Below are positions 35,888 to 47,036 of a stretch of DNA of 64,000 bases, piece after piece. The notes beneath the pieces were generated by a model. It did not search any database, had not been told where the DNA came from, and saw nothing but the letters and a program-made list of their open reading frames with translations. The translations under genes were made by a program, and so were the position numbers. This DNA comes from Streptomyces sp. NBC_01283 (GTDB lineage Bacteria > Actinomycetota > Actinomycetes > Streptomycetales > Streptomycetaceae). Position 1 is the stretch's first letter. Every line of letters begins with the position of its first letter. The stretch is from NCBI RefSeq assembly GCF_041435335.1, contig NZ_CP108430.1, positions 682,001-746,000 on the forward strand, written 5' to 3'.

Positions 35888-37579
35888 CTAGCCCCAGTCC
35901 GTGCCGGTGCGTGAGCGGTAGGCCTCGATCGCGCTCTCCACCGTCGGGTAGAACGCGGCCGGGTCGAAGGGGCGGGTCAGGCCGTAGCGTTCGATCTTGC
36001 GCCGTACGGGGTCCTTGAGTTCGGCGAAGACGAGGGCGACGCCGCGGTCCTGGAGCGTCCGGTCCAGGTCCTCCAGGATGTCGGCCGCTGTCGTGTCGAC
36101 GTCGGTCACCGGCTCGGCCGCGATCAGCACGCACTCCAGCGGTGACGTGGTGCGGGTGTAGCGCAGGATCTGGTCGCGGAACGACTTGGCGTTGGCGAAG
36201 AACAGGGGCGCGTCGAAGCGGAGTATCACCAGGCCCGGCAGGTGCTCGGCGCCCTGGTGGGAGCGGACGTCGTGGTATCCCTCCAGGCCGGGCACGCGAC
36301 CGAGCTCCGTGCTGTAGGGCCACCACGCGCGCCGGAACACGTTCAGGATGGACAGGCCCACGGCCACCGCGATGCCCGGCAGCACCCCGAGCAGCGCCAC
36401 GCCGAGGAAGGCCGCCACGCACAGCCAGAACTCCGCCTTTCGCTGGTGCCACAGCCGCGCGGTGCCGCGCAGGTCGGCCAGCGAGAGCGAGGCGGTGATG
36501 ACCACCGCGGCCAGGGTGGGCTGCGGCAGTGCGCGGAAGAGGCCGGGCAGCAGGACGAGCATGAGCAGGATCAGGGCGGCGCCGATCACCCCCGTGAGCT
36601 GGGTCTTGGCTCCGGCCCGTTCGGCCACGGCCGTCCGTGATCCGCTGGTGCTGACGGGGAAGCCCTGGAACAGGCCCGCCGCCGCGTTGGCCGTGCCGAT
36701 GGCGATCATCTCGTTGTCGCCGCGGACCTCCTGGCCGGTGCGGGTCGCGAAGGCCGAGGCGTTGGAGATGGTGTCGGCCAGGGACACCAGCGCGATGCCC
36801 AGCGCACCGACGAAGAGCGGCCCGAGGTCGTCCCAGCGGATGTCGGGGACGGTGAAGGGAGGCAGTCCCTCGGGCAGCCTGCCGACCAGGCGCACCCCGT
36901 GGTCGCCCAGGTCGAACAGGACCGACGAGCCGATGGCGAGCACCACCATGACCAGCACGGCCGGCACCTTCGGCAGGAAACGCTGGAGGAACAGGATCAG
37001 GACGATGCCGCAGCCGCCCACGGTGACGGCGGCGGGCACCGCGTCCCCGTCGGACAGTCCGTCGAGGAAGGCGTCCAGTTCGGCGATCAGCCCGTCGGCG
37101 TCCGTGGAGAAGCCGAAGAGCTTGGGCAGTTGGCCGATGAGGATGGTCAGCGCCAGGCCGTTCATGTAGCCGATCATGGTGGGCTTGGAGATGAGGTCGG
37201 CGACGAAGCCCAGGCGCGCGACCCCCGCCAGGATCGTGATCGCCCCGACCATCAGGGCCAGGACCGAGGCGAGGGCGACCGCGCGGGCGCTGTCGCCGTC
37301 GGATGCCACCAGCGGCAGCACGGTCGCGGCGATCATCGGGCCGAGGGACGAGTCGGGGCCCAGCACGAGGATGCGGGAAGGCCCCGCCACGGCGTACGCG
37401 AGCAGGCAGAGCACGGACGTGTACAGGCCGGTGATCGGGGGCAGCCCCGCCAGCTCCGCGTACGCCATGCCCTGCGGGACGAGGAGCGTGGTCAGGACGA
37501 CTCCGGCGACGAGGTCCTTGAACAGCCACTCCCGGCGGTAGGTGCGCAGCGTCCGGACGCCGGGGGGTACTCCGGGCAC
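35888..37579 (-). CDS. SulP-family anion transporter with STAS domain
   Basis: 563 residues: about 11-12 membrane helices in residues 25-410 (opening GVVLTTLLVPQGMAYAELAG, then LYTSVLCLLAYAVAGPSRIL) and a C-terminal STAS domain (ECVLIAAEPVTDVDTTAADI, about residues 440-555). SulP proteins move sulfate, bicarbonate or other anions. The full length and motifs suggest a functional transporter. The P-type ATPase gene lies directly upstream on the same strand with a gap of only 7 bases, so this is the last gene of an operon with PPK2 and the ATPase. Confidence 0.93.
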   Translation of the reverse strand: MPGVPPGVRTLRTYRREWLFKDLVAGVVLTTLLVPQGMAYAELAGLPPITGLYTSVLCLLAYAVAGPSRILVLGPDSSLGPMIAATVLPLVASDGDSARAVALASVLALMVGAITILAGVARLGFVADLISKPTMIGYMNGLALTILIGQLPKLFGFSTDADGLIAELDAFLDGLSDGDAVPAAVTVGGCGIVLILFLQRFLPKVPAVLVMVVLAIGSSVLFDLGDHGVRLVGRLPEGLPPFTVPDIRWDDLGPLFVGALGIALVSLADTISNASAFATRTGQEVRGDNEMIAIGTANAAAGLFQGFPVSTSGSRTAVAERAGAKTQLTGVIGAALILLMLVLLPGLFRALPQPTLAAVVITASLSLADLRGTARLWHQRKAEFWLCVAAFLGVALLGVLPGIAVAVGLSILNVFRRAWWPYSTELGRVPGLEGYHDVRSHQGAEHLPGLVILRFDAPLFFANAKSFRDQILRYTRTTSPLECVLIAAEPVTDVDTTAADILEDLDRTLQDRGVALVFAELKDPVRRKIERYGLTRPFDPAAFYPTVESAIEAYRSRTGTDWG

Positions 37580-37586
37580 CGCCGCT

Positions 37587-40318
<2,732 letters not shown>

Positions 40319-40322
<4 letters not shown>

Positions 40323-41347
40323 CGCGCCCGCCTCCGATCGCCCCGGTGGCCTTGGTGGTCCCGGTGGCCTCGAAGGCCTCGGAGGCTGAGCGACTCCGCA
40401 TACGGGTCGCGGGCCGCGCCGCTTGGCGCTTCGTCCTCCAACTGCCGCTTTTCCAGCTCCAGTTCGTGGCGGCTCTTGTCGTCGATCTCCGGGAAGCGCG
40501 GATCGATGTCGATCAGGGTGTGGGAGAGCACCGCGGATGCGCAGATGCGGGCGTACCACTTGTGGTCGGCGGGCACGACGTACCACGGGGCCCAGGGCGT
40601 GCTCGTGGCGGACAGCATGTCGGAGAACGCCGCCTGGTAGGCGTCCCACCGGGTGCGTTCACGCGCGTCCGCCGCCGAGAACTTCCAGTTCCTGTCCGGG
40701 ACGTCGATCCGTTTGAGGAAGCGGATGCGCTGTTCCTCCTTGGACAGGTTCAGGAACACCTTGACGATCCTGAACCCGTTGTCGGTCAGATAGCGCTCCC
40801 ACGCGTTGATCTCCCGGTAGCGCCGGCGCCAGAACTTCTTCTTGCCCTTGGTCTTGCCCGGCAGCCGCTGGCGGTCCAGGAGTTCCGGGTGCACCCGCAC
40901 CACGAGGACCTCCTCGTAGTGCGACCGGTTGAAGATGCCGATCTCTCCGCGGCGCGGCAGCCTGCGGCCGTAGCGCCAGAGATAGTCGTGCCCCAGTTCC
41001 TCGGCCGACGGCACCTTGAAGTTGGCGACGTGCACGCCCTGCGGGTTCACCCCGCTCATGACATGACGGATCGTGCCGTCCTTGCCTCCCGCGTCCAGCG
41101 CCTGGAGACAGAGGAGCACCCCGTGGCTGCCCTCGGCGGCCAGCCTCTGCTGGTAGTCGGCCAGCAGGACGACCCCGCTGCGCAGCAGCTCCTCTCCCTC
41201 CTTCCGGCTCTTGATGCCTGCCTTGCGAGCGGGGTCGAAGTCCTTGGACAGGTTCACCTTCGAGCCCGGCTCGACTCGCAGCGGCGCGACGAACTCCGCG
41301 ATCCGCTCGGCCCTCGCGTCCCTGGTACGTGCCCGTCCGTCCTTCAT
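40319..41347 (-). CDS. Polyphosphate kinase 2 family protein (PPK2, copy 1)
   Basis: 342 residues. Walker A is ALDAGGKDGTIR (DAGGKDG at 85-91), followed by the lid and Walker B regions GIFNRSHYEEVLVVRVHPE. The form with the N-terminal VNLSKDFDPARKAG and GGKDGTIRHVMSG is that of PPK2 class III, which uses polyphosphate to phosphorylate AMP and ADP. The C-terminal tail is basic and repetitive (LRGLRGHRDHQGHRGDRRR). The ATPase gene overlaps its stop codon, so ATP regeneration and ATP-driven transport share one message. Confidence 0.92.
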
Positions 41348-41360
41348 GGGGCCCCTTCGG

Positions 41361-41783
41361 CTAGTACAGGGTTTCCTTCTTCACGACGCACAGACCCCAG
41401 ATGACGAAGCCGTCCAGCGCGATCAGCGTCAGGGACCACAGGGGGTAGTACGGAATCGACAGGAAGTTGGCGATCACCATGAGTGCGGCGATGATCACGC
41501 CCATGACGCGGGCCCATTTCATGGCCACCAGCAGACCGAGGCTGACGATCACCGCGACCGCTCCGAAGAGCATGTGGATCCAGCCCCAGGTCGTCAGGTC
41601 GAACTCGAATACGTAGTCGGGCGTGTTGAGGAACACCTTGTCCTCGAGCGCCGCCATGAGGCCGCGGCAGAAGTCCATGGACCCGGAGATGAACAGCATC
41701 ACCGCTGCGAAGATCGTCAACCCGCCGGCAGCCACCGCCTTCGCGGTGGTGGAACCGCGGTCGTGAGTGGTCGAGGTGGTCAT
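41361..41783 (-). CDS. DUF7144-like four-helix membrane protein (copy 2)
   Basis: 140 residues with four membrane helices (about 18-40, 63-83, 88-106 and 112-132). Blocks FDLTTWGWIHMLFGAVAVIV and IPYYPLWSLTLIALDGFVIW match the copy at 25025. It lies 13 bases upstream of the polyphosphate kinase gene on the same strand and so probably heads the PPK2-ATPase-SulP operon. A perfect GTCACCC-N5-GGGTGAC dyad lies about 80 bases upstream of the start, shared with the divergent MFS gene. Confidence 0.82.
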   Translation of the reverse strand: MTTSTTHDRGSTTAKAVAAGGLTIFAAVMLFISGSMDFCRGLMAALEDKVFLNTPDYVFEFDLTTWGWIHMLFGAVAVIVSLGLLVAMKWARVMGVIIAALMVIANFLSIPYYPLWSLTLIALDGFVIWGLCVVKKETLY

Positions 41784-41861
41784 GACCGAACCCCCATGCT
41801 CCTGGAGGGTGCCGATTGCACCGCTGTGACGCCGAGTCTCACGACCGGTCGTAGCCGGGTC

Positions 41862-41880
41862 GTCACCCTCCAGGGGTGAC
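41862..41880. promoter_or_regulatory. Perfect GTCACCC-N5-GGGTGAC dyad
   Basis: Seven-base perfect arms around TCCAG, between the divergent DUF7144-like and MFS genes. It is the clearest member of the TCACCC/GGGTGA group in the block and is a likely operator or activator site for the operon that contains PPK2 and the P-type ATPase. Confidence 0.55.
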
Positions 41881-41952
41881 GCCCGTGGCCTGATCCATCA
41901 AGAGGCTGACCCTGGACCGGTCCGACGGGGGAAGCACAGTGGAAACGAGGCG

Positions 41953-43392
41953 ATGACCGTGGCGTCCGTACCCGACGCAGCAGCAGCCCTACAGCGGCGC
42001 CGCGACCGGCGCCGGATGCTCGTGCCACTCGCGCTGGCACAGTTCATCTGCAGCTTCGCCGGATCGAACATGACCGTCATGATCCAGGACATCAGCGAGG
42101 ACCTGGACACCACCGTGCAGGGCGTGCAGGTCGCGATCACCGCATTCCTGCTGGTGATGGCGGCCCTGATGATCCCCGCCGGCACCCTCACCGTCCGCTT
42201 CGGCCGCAAGCGCTGCCTCGTCGTCGGCCTGTCCGTGTACGGGATCGGCGCGCTGATCAGCGCTGTCGCGCCCGGCCTCGGCGTCCTCATCCTGGGCAAC
42301 TCGATCCTTGAGGGCATCGGCACCGCCCTGCTCATCCCGCCGGTCTACATCCTCACGACCCTCCTGTTCACGGAGGTCACCGATCGGGCCCGCGCATTCG
42401 GGGCGATCATGGCGATGGGCGGTATCGGGGCGGCTGCCGGGCCGTTGCTCGGCGGCCTCATCACTTCGGCCATCAGCTGGCGGGCGGCGTTCGTCTTCCA
42501 GGCCGCGGTGGTCGCGGTCATCATCCTGCTGAGCCGTCACCTCGTCGATCCGCTGCCCGTGGACACCGATCGCGACTTCGACACCGTCGGCGCGATCCTG
42601 TCGGCCGTCGGTCTGATCCTCGTGGTCATGGGGATTCTCGCCACGGACGACAACGGCTGGCTCGCGGGTGGTCTGCTGCTGGTCGGCGCTCTGGTCCTGG
42701 TGGCGTTCTTCCGCTGGATACGCGCCAAGGAGCGTGCCGGGGCCCAACCCCTCCTGCCCACCGAGCTGTTCCGCAACCGGACGTCCAACCTCGGTCTGAT
42801 CACCCAGCACACCCAGTGGCTGATGCTCATGGGGATCTCCTTCGTGGTCGCCGCCTATCTTCAGGTCGTCCGGGGGTACGACGCGATCAGCACCGGCGTG
42901 ATCTTCAGCGCTTCCACCGTGGGCCTGCTCGCCACCTCGCTCGGCGCCGAGCGTTTCGCCAAACGGCGCGAGCAGCGGACCCTCGTCATGACCGGTTTCG
43001 CCGTGACCGTCTGCGGCATCTGTCTGCTCATCGCCATGGCCCACGGTTCACCGAGCGCCTGGAGCTTCGCCCCCGGGCTGCTTCTCATCGGCCTGGGGCT
43101 CGGGGTGATGCTGACTCCGTCGGTGAACATCGTGCAGTCGAGCTTCCCCGAGGATCTGCAGGGCGAGATCTCCGGCCTGTCCCGCAGCGTGTCCAACCTC
43201 GGCTCCTCGGTGGGCACCGCGATCGCAGGCACCATCCTGGTCGCCGACCCGTCCGTGGGCCCGTACGCCGTCTCGCTCGTAGTGCTGGCCGCCATCGGCC
43301 TCGGCGGCCTGGCCGCCGCCTCAATGCTCCCTCGCACCCCGGCACCGACACACCCCGCCAAGACCACCGGGCCACGTCAGCGACGGTCGTAG
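41953..43392 (+). CDS. MFS drug/proton transporter (DHA2-like)
   Basis: 479 residues with 14 predicted helices, which suits the DHA2 family. Motif A-like VRFGRKRCLVVGLSVYGIG lies after helix 2, and motif C-like GGIGAAAGPLLGGLI in helix 5 marks an antiporter. It likely exports a hydrophobic compound by proton exchange. Its stop codon TAG at 43390-43392 lies inside the first unit of a 23-bp repeat array. It is divergent from the DUF7144-like gene and convergent with the RDD gene. Confidence 0.92.
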   Translation: MTVASVPDAAAALQRRRDRRRMLVPLALAQFICSFAGSNMTVMIQDISEDLDTTVQGVQVAITAFLLVMAALMIPAGTLTVRFGRKRCLVVGLSVYGIGALISAVAPGLGVLILGNSILEGIGTALLIPPVYILTTLLFTEVTDRARAFGAIMAMGGIGAAAGPLLGGLITSAISWRAAFVFQAAVVAVIILLSRHLVDPLPVDTDRDFDTVGAILSAVGLILVVMGILATDDNGWLAGGLLLVGALVLVAFFRWIRAKERAGAQPLLPTELFRNRTSNLGLITQHTQWLMLMGISFVVAAYLQVVRGYDAISTGVIFSASTVGLLATSLGAERFAKRREQRTLVMTGFAVTVCGICLLIAMAHGSPSAWSFAPGLLLIGLGLGVMLTPSVNIVQSSFPEDLQGEISGLSRSVSNLGSSVGTAIAGTILVADPSVGPYAVSLVVLAAIGLGGLAAASMLPRTPAPTHPAKTTGPRQRRS

Positions 43393-43878
43393 GGCGCGGT
43401 GGATGGCGGTCGTAGCTCCCGCCCACGGCGCGCGCAAGGCACAGTCGGGGCGGTCGAAGCGCCCGGTCGACGGGGGTCGCGGGACACGGTTGACGCGGTC
43501 GTAGCACCCGGCCGATGGCGCGCGGGGCACGGCCGGCGCGGTCGAAACGCCCTCGACTGCGGTCCTGGCAACCGGCCGGTGGCGGCCGCAGGACACAGTC
43601 AGCGGCGGCCGCGGGTCTCCGCCAACGGCGGTCCTAGCAACCAGTCCACGGCGGTCGCAGGACGCGGTTGGCCGGTCGAAGTGCCCGGTCGACGGCAGGC
43701 GTAGCACCCGACCGGTGGCGGCCGCACAACACGGTCAGCGGCGGCCGCGTCTCCGCCGACGGCGGCCCTAGAACCGGTCGACGGCAGTCGTAACACCCCG
43801 ACCGATGGCGGCCGCATGACACGGTCGACGCCGGTCGCGCGTCTCCGTCAACGGCGGTCGTACGACACGGTGCTGGCC
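43385..43878. repeat. About 22 tandem imperfect copies of a 23-bp repeat
   Basis: The whole interval between the convergent MFS and RDD genes consists of end-to-end units of 20-24 bases, mostly 23, with the rough consensus GGTCGTAGCACMCGGTC followed by GACGGC. Examples start at 43400, 43489, 43560, 43626, 43651 and 43697. Most units begin GGTCG or GGCCG and end in ACGGC or TGGC. The first unit contains the MFS stop codon and the last the RDD stop codon, so both proteins end in Arg-rich tails (QRRS; YDRR) encoded by repeat units. No spacers separate the units. Confidence 0.85.
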
Positions 43879-44297
43879 ACCACCAGGTCTTGCAGCGCCG
43901 CCCTGCGCCGACTGAGCAGTATCCAGCACAGCCCCAGCGGAAACGTCACGCACAGCACGGCACGTGCCAGGGAACGCGGCAGCCCCAGCAGTCGGCCCGC
44001 GCGGTCGGTGACGCGCAGGCCCATCAGGCGGCAGCCGGGCGTACAGCCGATCGCGGCCCACGCGCCCCCCAAGTAGGCGACCGTCACGGCCCAGCTGACG
44101 GACACGGAGAGCCATGGGGGGAACTCGGCGAACCGGAACGGGGGCCCGGTGGTGAGCAGGAGCGCGCACCCGGCGCCCACTTGGACCGCGAGGCCCATCA
44201 ACGCCAGGATCAGCGCGTCGACCACTGCCGCGACCCCACGCGAGACGATCCCGGCAGCATCGGGTCCGGGCCGAACCCCGCCGCCCACCACGGTCAC
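43848..44297 (-). CDS. RDD-domain membrane protein (possible detached C-terminal half)
   Basis: 149 residues from GTG 44297. The RDD domain spans nearly all of it: SRGVAAVVDALILALMGLAV (the first Arg-Asp type helix), TPGCRLMGLRVTDRAGR (the conserved loop) and LARAVLCVTFPLGLCWILLS. There is no good ribosome site; the GTG overlaps the TGA of the upstream gene as GTGA. In related actinobacterial proteins, as I know them, an N-terminal VDVNRVADR-type repeat segment and this domain lie in one chain, so this may be the second half of a broken or re-split gene. Function of RDD proteins is unclear (some are sodium/proton exchangers). Confidence 0.8.
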   Translation of the reverse strand: MTVVGGGVRPGPDAAGIVSRGVAAVVDALILALMGLAVQVGAGCALLLTTGPPFRFAEFPPWLSVSVSWAVTVAYLGGAWAAIGCTPGCRLMGLRVTDRAGRLLGLPRSLARAVLCVTFPLGLCWILLSRRRAALQDLVVASTVSYDRR

Positions 44298-45370
44298 CGA
44301 ACCGTCGGCCCGGGGCCGTTGCCCTGGGTGCGGTCGGGGCGGTCGTCCTGAGGTCGAACTGGATCGTCGTCATGGAGTCGATCGGGACCATCGCTCTGAG
44401 GGCGGCCTACGCCATCGTCCTGAGGTCGGCCGGGGCTGTCATCCCGCGGTCGGCCCGCACCATCGTCCTGGAGTCGGTCGGCGCCAACGTCCTGGGGGCG
44501 ACCTACGCCGTGGTCCTGAAGTCGGCCGGAGCGGTCACCTTGACGTCTGCCTCCACCATCGCCCAGGAGCCGGCCGGGACCGTCCCCTTCCGGGCGGCCT
44601 CCACCATCGTCCTGAGGTCGGCCTCTACCACTGCCCTTGAGTCGCCCAGGGCCGTCACCCTGACGTCTGCCTCCGCCCCTCCCTCGGAGTCGGCCTCCAC
44701 CATCGCCCTGAGCTCGACCGGGGCCGTCATCCTGCGGTCGGCCCGCAACTTCGCCCTCGTGTCCGTCGGCGCCGTCGCCTTCCGGGCGGCCTGCGCCGTC
44801 ACCCCGGAGTCGCCCGGAGCCGTCACCCTGGCGTCGGTCTGCATCACTGCCCTGGATTCCGCCTGCACCACCGCCCTGAGGGCGGACAGCGTCCGCGTCC
44901 TGTGCGCGGGCAGTCCTGCGAAGTAGTCGGTCCGTCAGGCGGTTTACGTTTCGGTCTCCGCGCTGTCCGAGCAGCCGGACCGCCTCCACGGTCTCTACGG
45001 TCATCCCGCCCCCGGTGTCACGAACGATCCGCCCGAGATCTATCTCGCGCAGCACGTCACGCGTGAGGCCGACCAGGTCGATCCGGTCGAGCACCGCGTC
45101 GATGTCGACGCGGTCGGCCACCCGGTTCACGTCGACACGGTCGGCGACCCGATCCACATCGATACGGACGGCGATCCGCTCGACGTCCACCTGGTCCGCG
45201 ACCCGGTTCACGTCCACTCGCGAGACAAGGGCGTCCAGATCGATGCGGTCGAGCACCATCGTGACCAACGGCCGGACCAGTAGATCCGTCGCCCCTCCCA
45301 GCAATCCCCCCACACCCCGCGCCCACCGCATGATGCTGCCCACCGGCCACGCCGCGTTTTCCTCTGCCAT
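44294..45370 (-). CDS. Repeat protein: nonapeptide segment plus 24 octapeptides
   Basis: 358 residues from ATG 45370; ribosome site weak. Residues 43-105 are seven nonapeptides of the type VDVNRVADR (IDLDALVSR, VDVERIAVR, IDVDRVADR and so on). Residues 106-160 are a helical connector (GLTRDVLREIDLGRIVRDTG; RNVNRLTDRLLRRTA). Residues 166-357 are 24 octapeptides with consensus GDGxGRxQ, strongly charged and disordered. The N-terminal part matches the front of actinobacterial RDD proteins; the octapeptide array sits where those have a short linker. The stop overlaps the RDD start at 44297. Confidence 0.8.
   Translation of the reverse strand: MAEENAAWPVGSIMRWARGVGGLLGGATDLLVRPLVTMVLDRIDLDALVSRVDVNRVADQVDVERIAVRIDVDRVADRVDVNRVADRVDIDAVLDRIDLVGLTRDVLREIDLGRIVRDTGGGMTVETVEAVRLLGQRGDRNVNRLTDRLLRRTARAQDADAVRPQGGGAGGIQGSDADRRQGDGSGRLRGDGAGRPEGDGADGHEGEVAGRPQDDGPGRAQGDGGGRLRGRGGGRRQGDGPGRLKGSGRGRPQDDGGGRPEGDGPGRLLGDGGGRRQGDRSGRLQDHGVGRPQDVGADRLQDDGAGRPRDDSPGRPQDDGVGRPQSDGPDRLHDDDPVRPQDDRPDRTQGNGPGPTVR
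44300..44875 (-). repeat. 24-copy, 24-bp in-frame repeat encoding octapeptides
   Basis: 576 bases, exactly 24 units of 24 bases, without frame breaks. Units encode variants such as GDGAGRPE, DDGPGRAQ, GDGPGRLK and DDGVGRPQ. Divergence between units is high, so the array is not a very recent expansion. The period keeps all frames open, which explains spurious long frames on the other strand. Confidence 0.88.
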
Positions 45371-45449
45371 CTGGCGACCGAAGCAAGAGGGCGCGTGCCG
45401 GACATCCTCCGTGACGGGTGAGTCGGCGTGCACTGTCCCGGGGGAACCA

Positions 45450-45842
45450 TCAACTCGCCGATGAGCGGGGCAGTTCAGGCGTCGACTGTTCCTCGGCGGC
45501 AACATCGAAGGTCAGGCCTCGCTGCTCCGCCAGAGTGCGGGCGAGCTGCAGCACGCTGAATCCGCTGACGCCGAGGTCCCGCGCACGCCGGAGGTCGACG
45601 AGCACGCCCGTCCCGCCCGCACGGATCGCCGCATGCAGCACCCGGCCCAGCCGCGCTTCGGCGGCCGGGCCGATCGAGTCCCTGACCTCGATCACCAGGC
45701 ATCCGTCGACGCGGCGCATCAGGACCGGCGGCGCCTCTGGACGGGCGACACGCACGCTGCCCGCCCACGGCTTCGACACCAGTGCCCACAGGCCGCTCGC
45801 CACCAGCACCTTCGGCCGACGGACGACGACGCTCCACGCCAT
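45450..45842 (-). CDS. STAS-domain-like protein
   Basis: 130 residues. After a short Trp/Val-rich start, residues 38-125 form a STAS-like unit: VLMRRVDGCLVIEVRDSIG, then GGTGVLVDLRRARDLGVSGF (strand with the phospho-acceptor-type loop and a Ser) and VLQLARTLAEQRGLTFDVA. The order of strands and helices fits anti-sigma antagonist proteins, but overall similarity is modest. It could be part of a partner-switching stress circuit with the STAS protein at 921 or unlinked kinases. A GGGGTGAC half-site lies at 45913, upstream. Confidence 0.6.
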   Translation of the reverse strand: MAWSVVVRRPKVLVASGLWALVSKPWAGSVRVARPEAPPVLMRRVDGCLVIEVRDSIGPAAEARLGRVLHAAIRAGGTGVLVDLRRARDLGVSGFSVLQLARTLAEQRGLTFDVAAEEQSTPELPRSSAS

Positions 45843-45997
45843 GGTCCCCCCTAGGCAAGACGGACATCCGCACCAGCGTTACGGAGGGCCGTCCCGGCGG
45901 CGTCGCTCGGCAGGGGTGACCGAGAAATCGCGCCACGGAGCCGTTGGCCGCGGTCACCGGCTCCCGGCGGGGCGCGGGCTGCCGTACCGCGTCGCGA

Positions 45998-46894
45998 TCA
46001 ATGCCTGTGCGGCACTACCGCCACAGGGCACTCCGCCGTGTGCAGCGCCTCGCCGCTGACGGATCCGAGCATCAGCCGTCGCAGTCCGGTACGTCCGTGC
46101 GAACCCACGACCAGCAGGGCCGCGTGCCGTGACGCCTCGGAGAGGATCGTCGCGGGCCGCACCTGCTCGACCCGCAGGTCGACCGCCACTTCCGGGTACC
46201 GGCTGAGGCGCTTGGCGGCCTCTGCCCGCAGCGCCTGTCGCGCCCGTTCGTCGAGCTCCTCGAAATTGGGCGCCACCATGCCCGGCCCCGCGGGCATCTG
46301 GCCGAGATGAAACGCGCCGTACACCATCTCCAGCCTGGCTCCTCGGACGTGCGCCTCGGCGTAGGCGAGATCCAGGGCCTCGTGCGGAACGTCGTGGACG
46401 TCCACGCCGACCACGACCCGGTTCTCCCGGGCGGTGTTCTCCCCCGGGCGGACCACGACGACGGGACAGGAGGCGTGGGTGGCCACCTGCCAGCTCACCG
46501 AGCCCAGCGGCAGGCGGGGGAATCCGCCACCGCCGCGGTGGCCGACCACCAGCCATGCCGCTTCGGCGGAGCGTTCCACCAGCACCGCCGCGGGCCGTCC
46601 GGCCACGGCCTCTGCCGTCACCGCCACATCGGGGAACTCCGTCTCGACCAGCTCCACCAACGGCTTCACGAGCGTCGCCACCGCCTGCGTCACCGGGCCC
46701 GGCTCTCCCCCGTCTGCGTGCCCTTCCCCGGGCCCGGCCAACGAAGATCCCTCCGCCGCGACGTGCAGGAGGGTCAGTGGGAGGCCGTGCAGCGACGCGT
46801 GCCGCGCCGCGTAACGCACCACGGCGGGCTGGTCGCCTCCTTGCTCGACTCCGACCAGGACAGGCCGTCCCGCCCCCTTGCCGTGCTCTGACAT
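45998..46894 (-). CDS. Universal stress protein, two tandem Usp domains
   Basis: 298 residues from ATG 46894, with AAGGAG 6 bases upstream; an ORF start at 47005 has no such signal. Two Usp domains in tandem are clear. Each ends in the ATP-binding strand and loop: VVGHRGGGGFPRLPLGSVSW near residue 130 and VVGSHGRTGLRRLMLGSVSG near 270, the latter with the canonical GxxGxxRxxxGS pattern. Actinobacterial tandem Usp proteins are induced by hypoxia and stationary phase and bind ATP. The AT-rich upstream region has TTGGTC repeats. Confidence 0.92.
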   Translation of the reverse strand: MSEHGKGAGRPVLVGVEQGGDQPAVVRYAARHASLHGLPLTLLHVAAEGSSLAGPGEGHADGGEPGPVTQAVATLVKPLVELVETEFPDVAVTAEAVAGRPAAVLVERSAEAAWLVVGHRGGGGFPRLPLGSVSWQVATHASCPVVVVRPGENTARENRVVVGVDVHDVPHEALDLAYAEAHVRGARLEMVYGAFHLGQMPAGPGMVAPNFEELDERARQALRAEAAKRLSRYPEVAVDLRVEQVRPATILSEASRHAALLVVGSHGRTGLRRLMLGSVSGEALHTAECPVAVVPHRH

Positions 46895-47036
46895 GACTTC
46901 TCCTTGCCGATTGGTCATTTGGTCGATCGATCGGTCGATTTTTTGTCGGTTGGCTTCAGCGGGCCAACGATCACTCGCCCTGCCGGTACCCCTCGCGCCC
47001 TGCATGAATCACCGCAAAGCCCCATCCGCCGCTCCG
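46895..47036. promoter_or_regulatory. AT-rich upstream region of the Usp gene
   Basis: This 142-base interval is the most AT-rich spot in the area. It holds CGATCGATCG at 46924-46933, the related TTGGTC, TTGGTC and TCGGTC hexamers about 9-11 bases apart (46910-46940), and a run of six T. It is the probable promoter region for the Usp gene; no factor can be named. Confidence 0.35.

Noticed and set aside
43321..43822. Minus-strand frames across the 23-bp repeat array
   Set aside because: They consist of Arg/Pro-rich reading of a direct repeat and have no start signal or family resemblance.
43385..43878. CRISPR array
   Set aside because: Units are end to end without unique spacers and differ from each other, and no cas genes are present.
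44372..44926. Plus-strand frame of 184 codons across the octapeptide array
   Set aside because: It is the reverse reading of a 24-bp repeat that keeps all frames open; no ribosome site and the amino-acid pattern simply mirrors the repeat.
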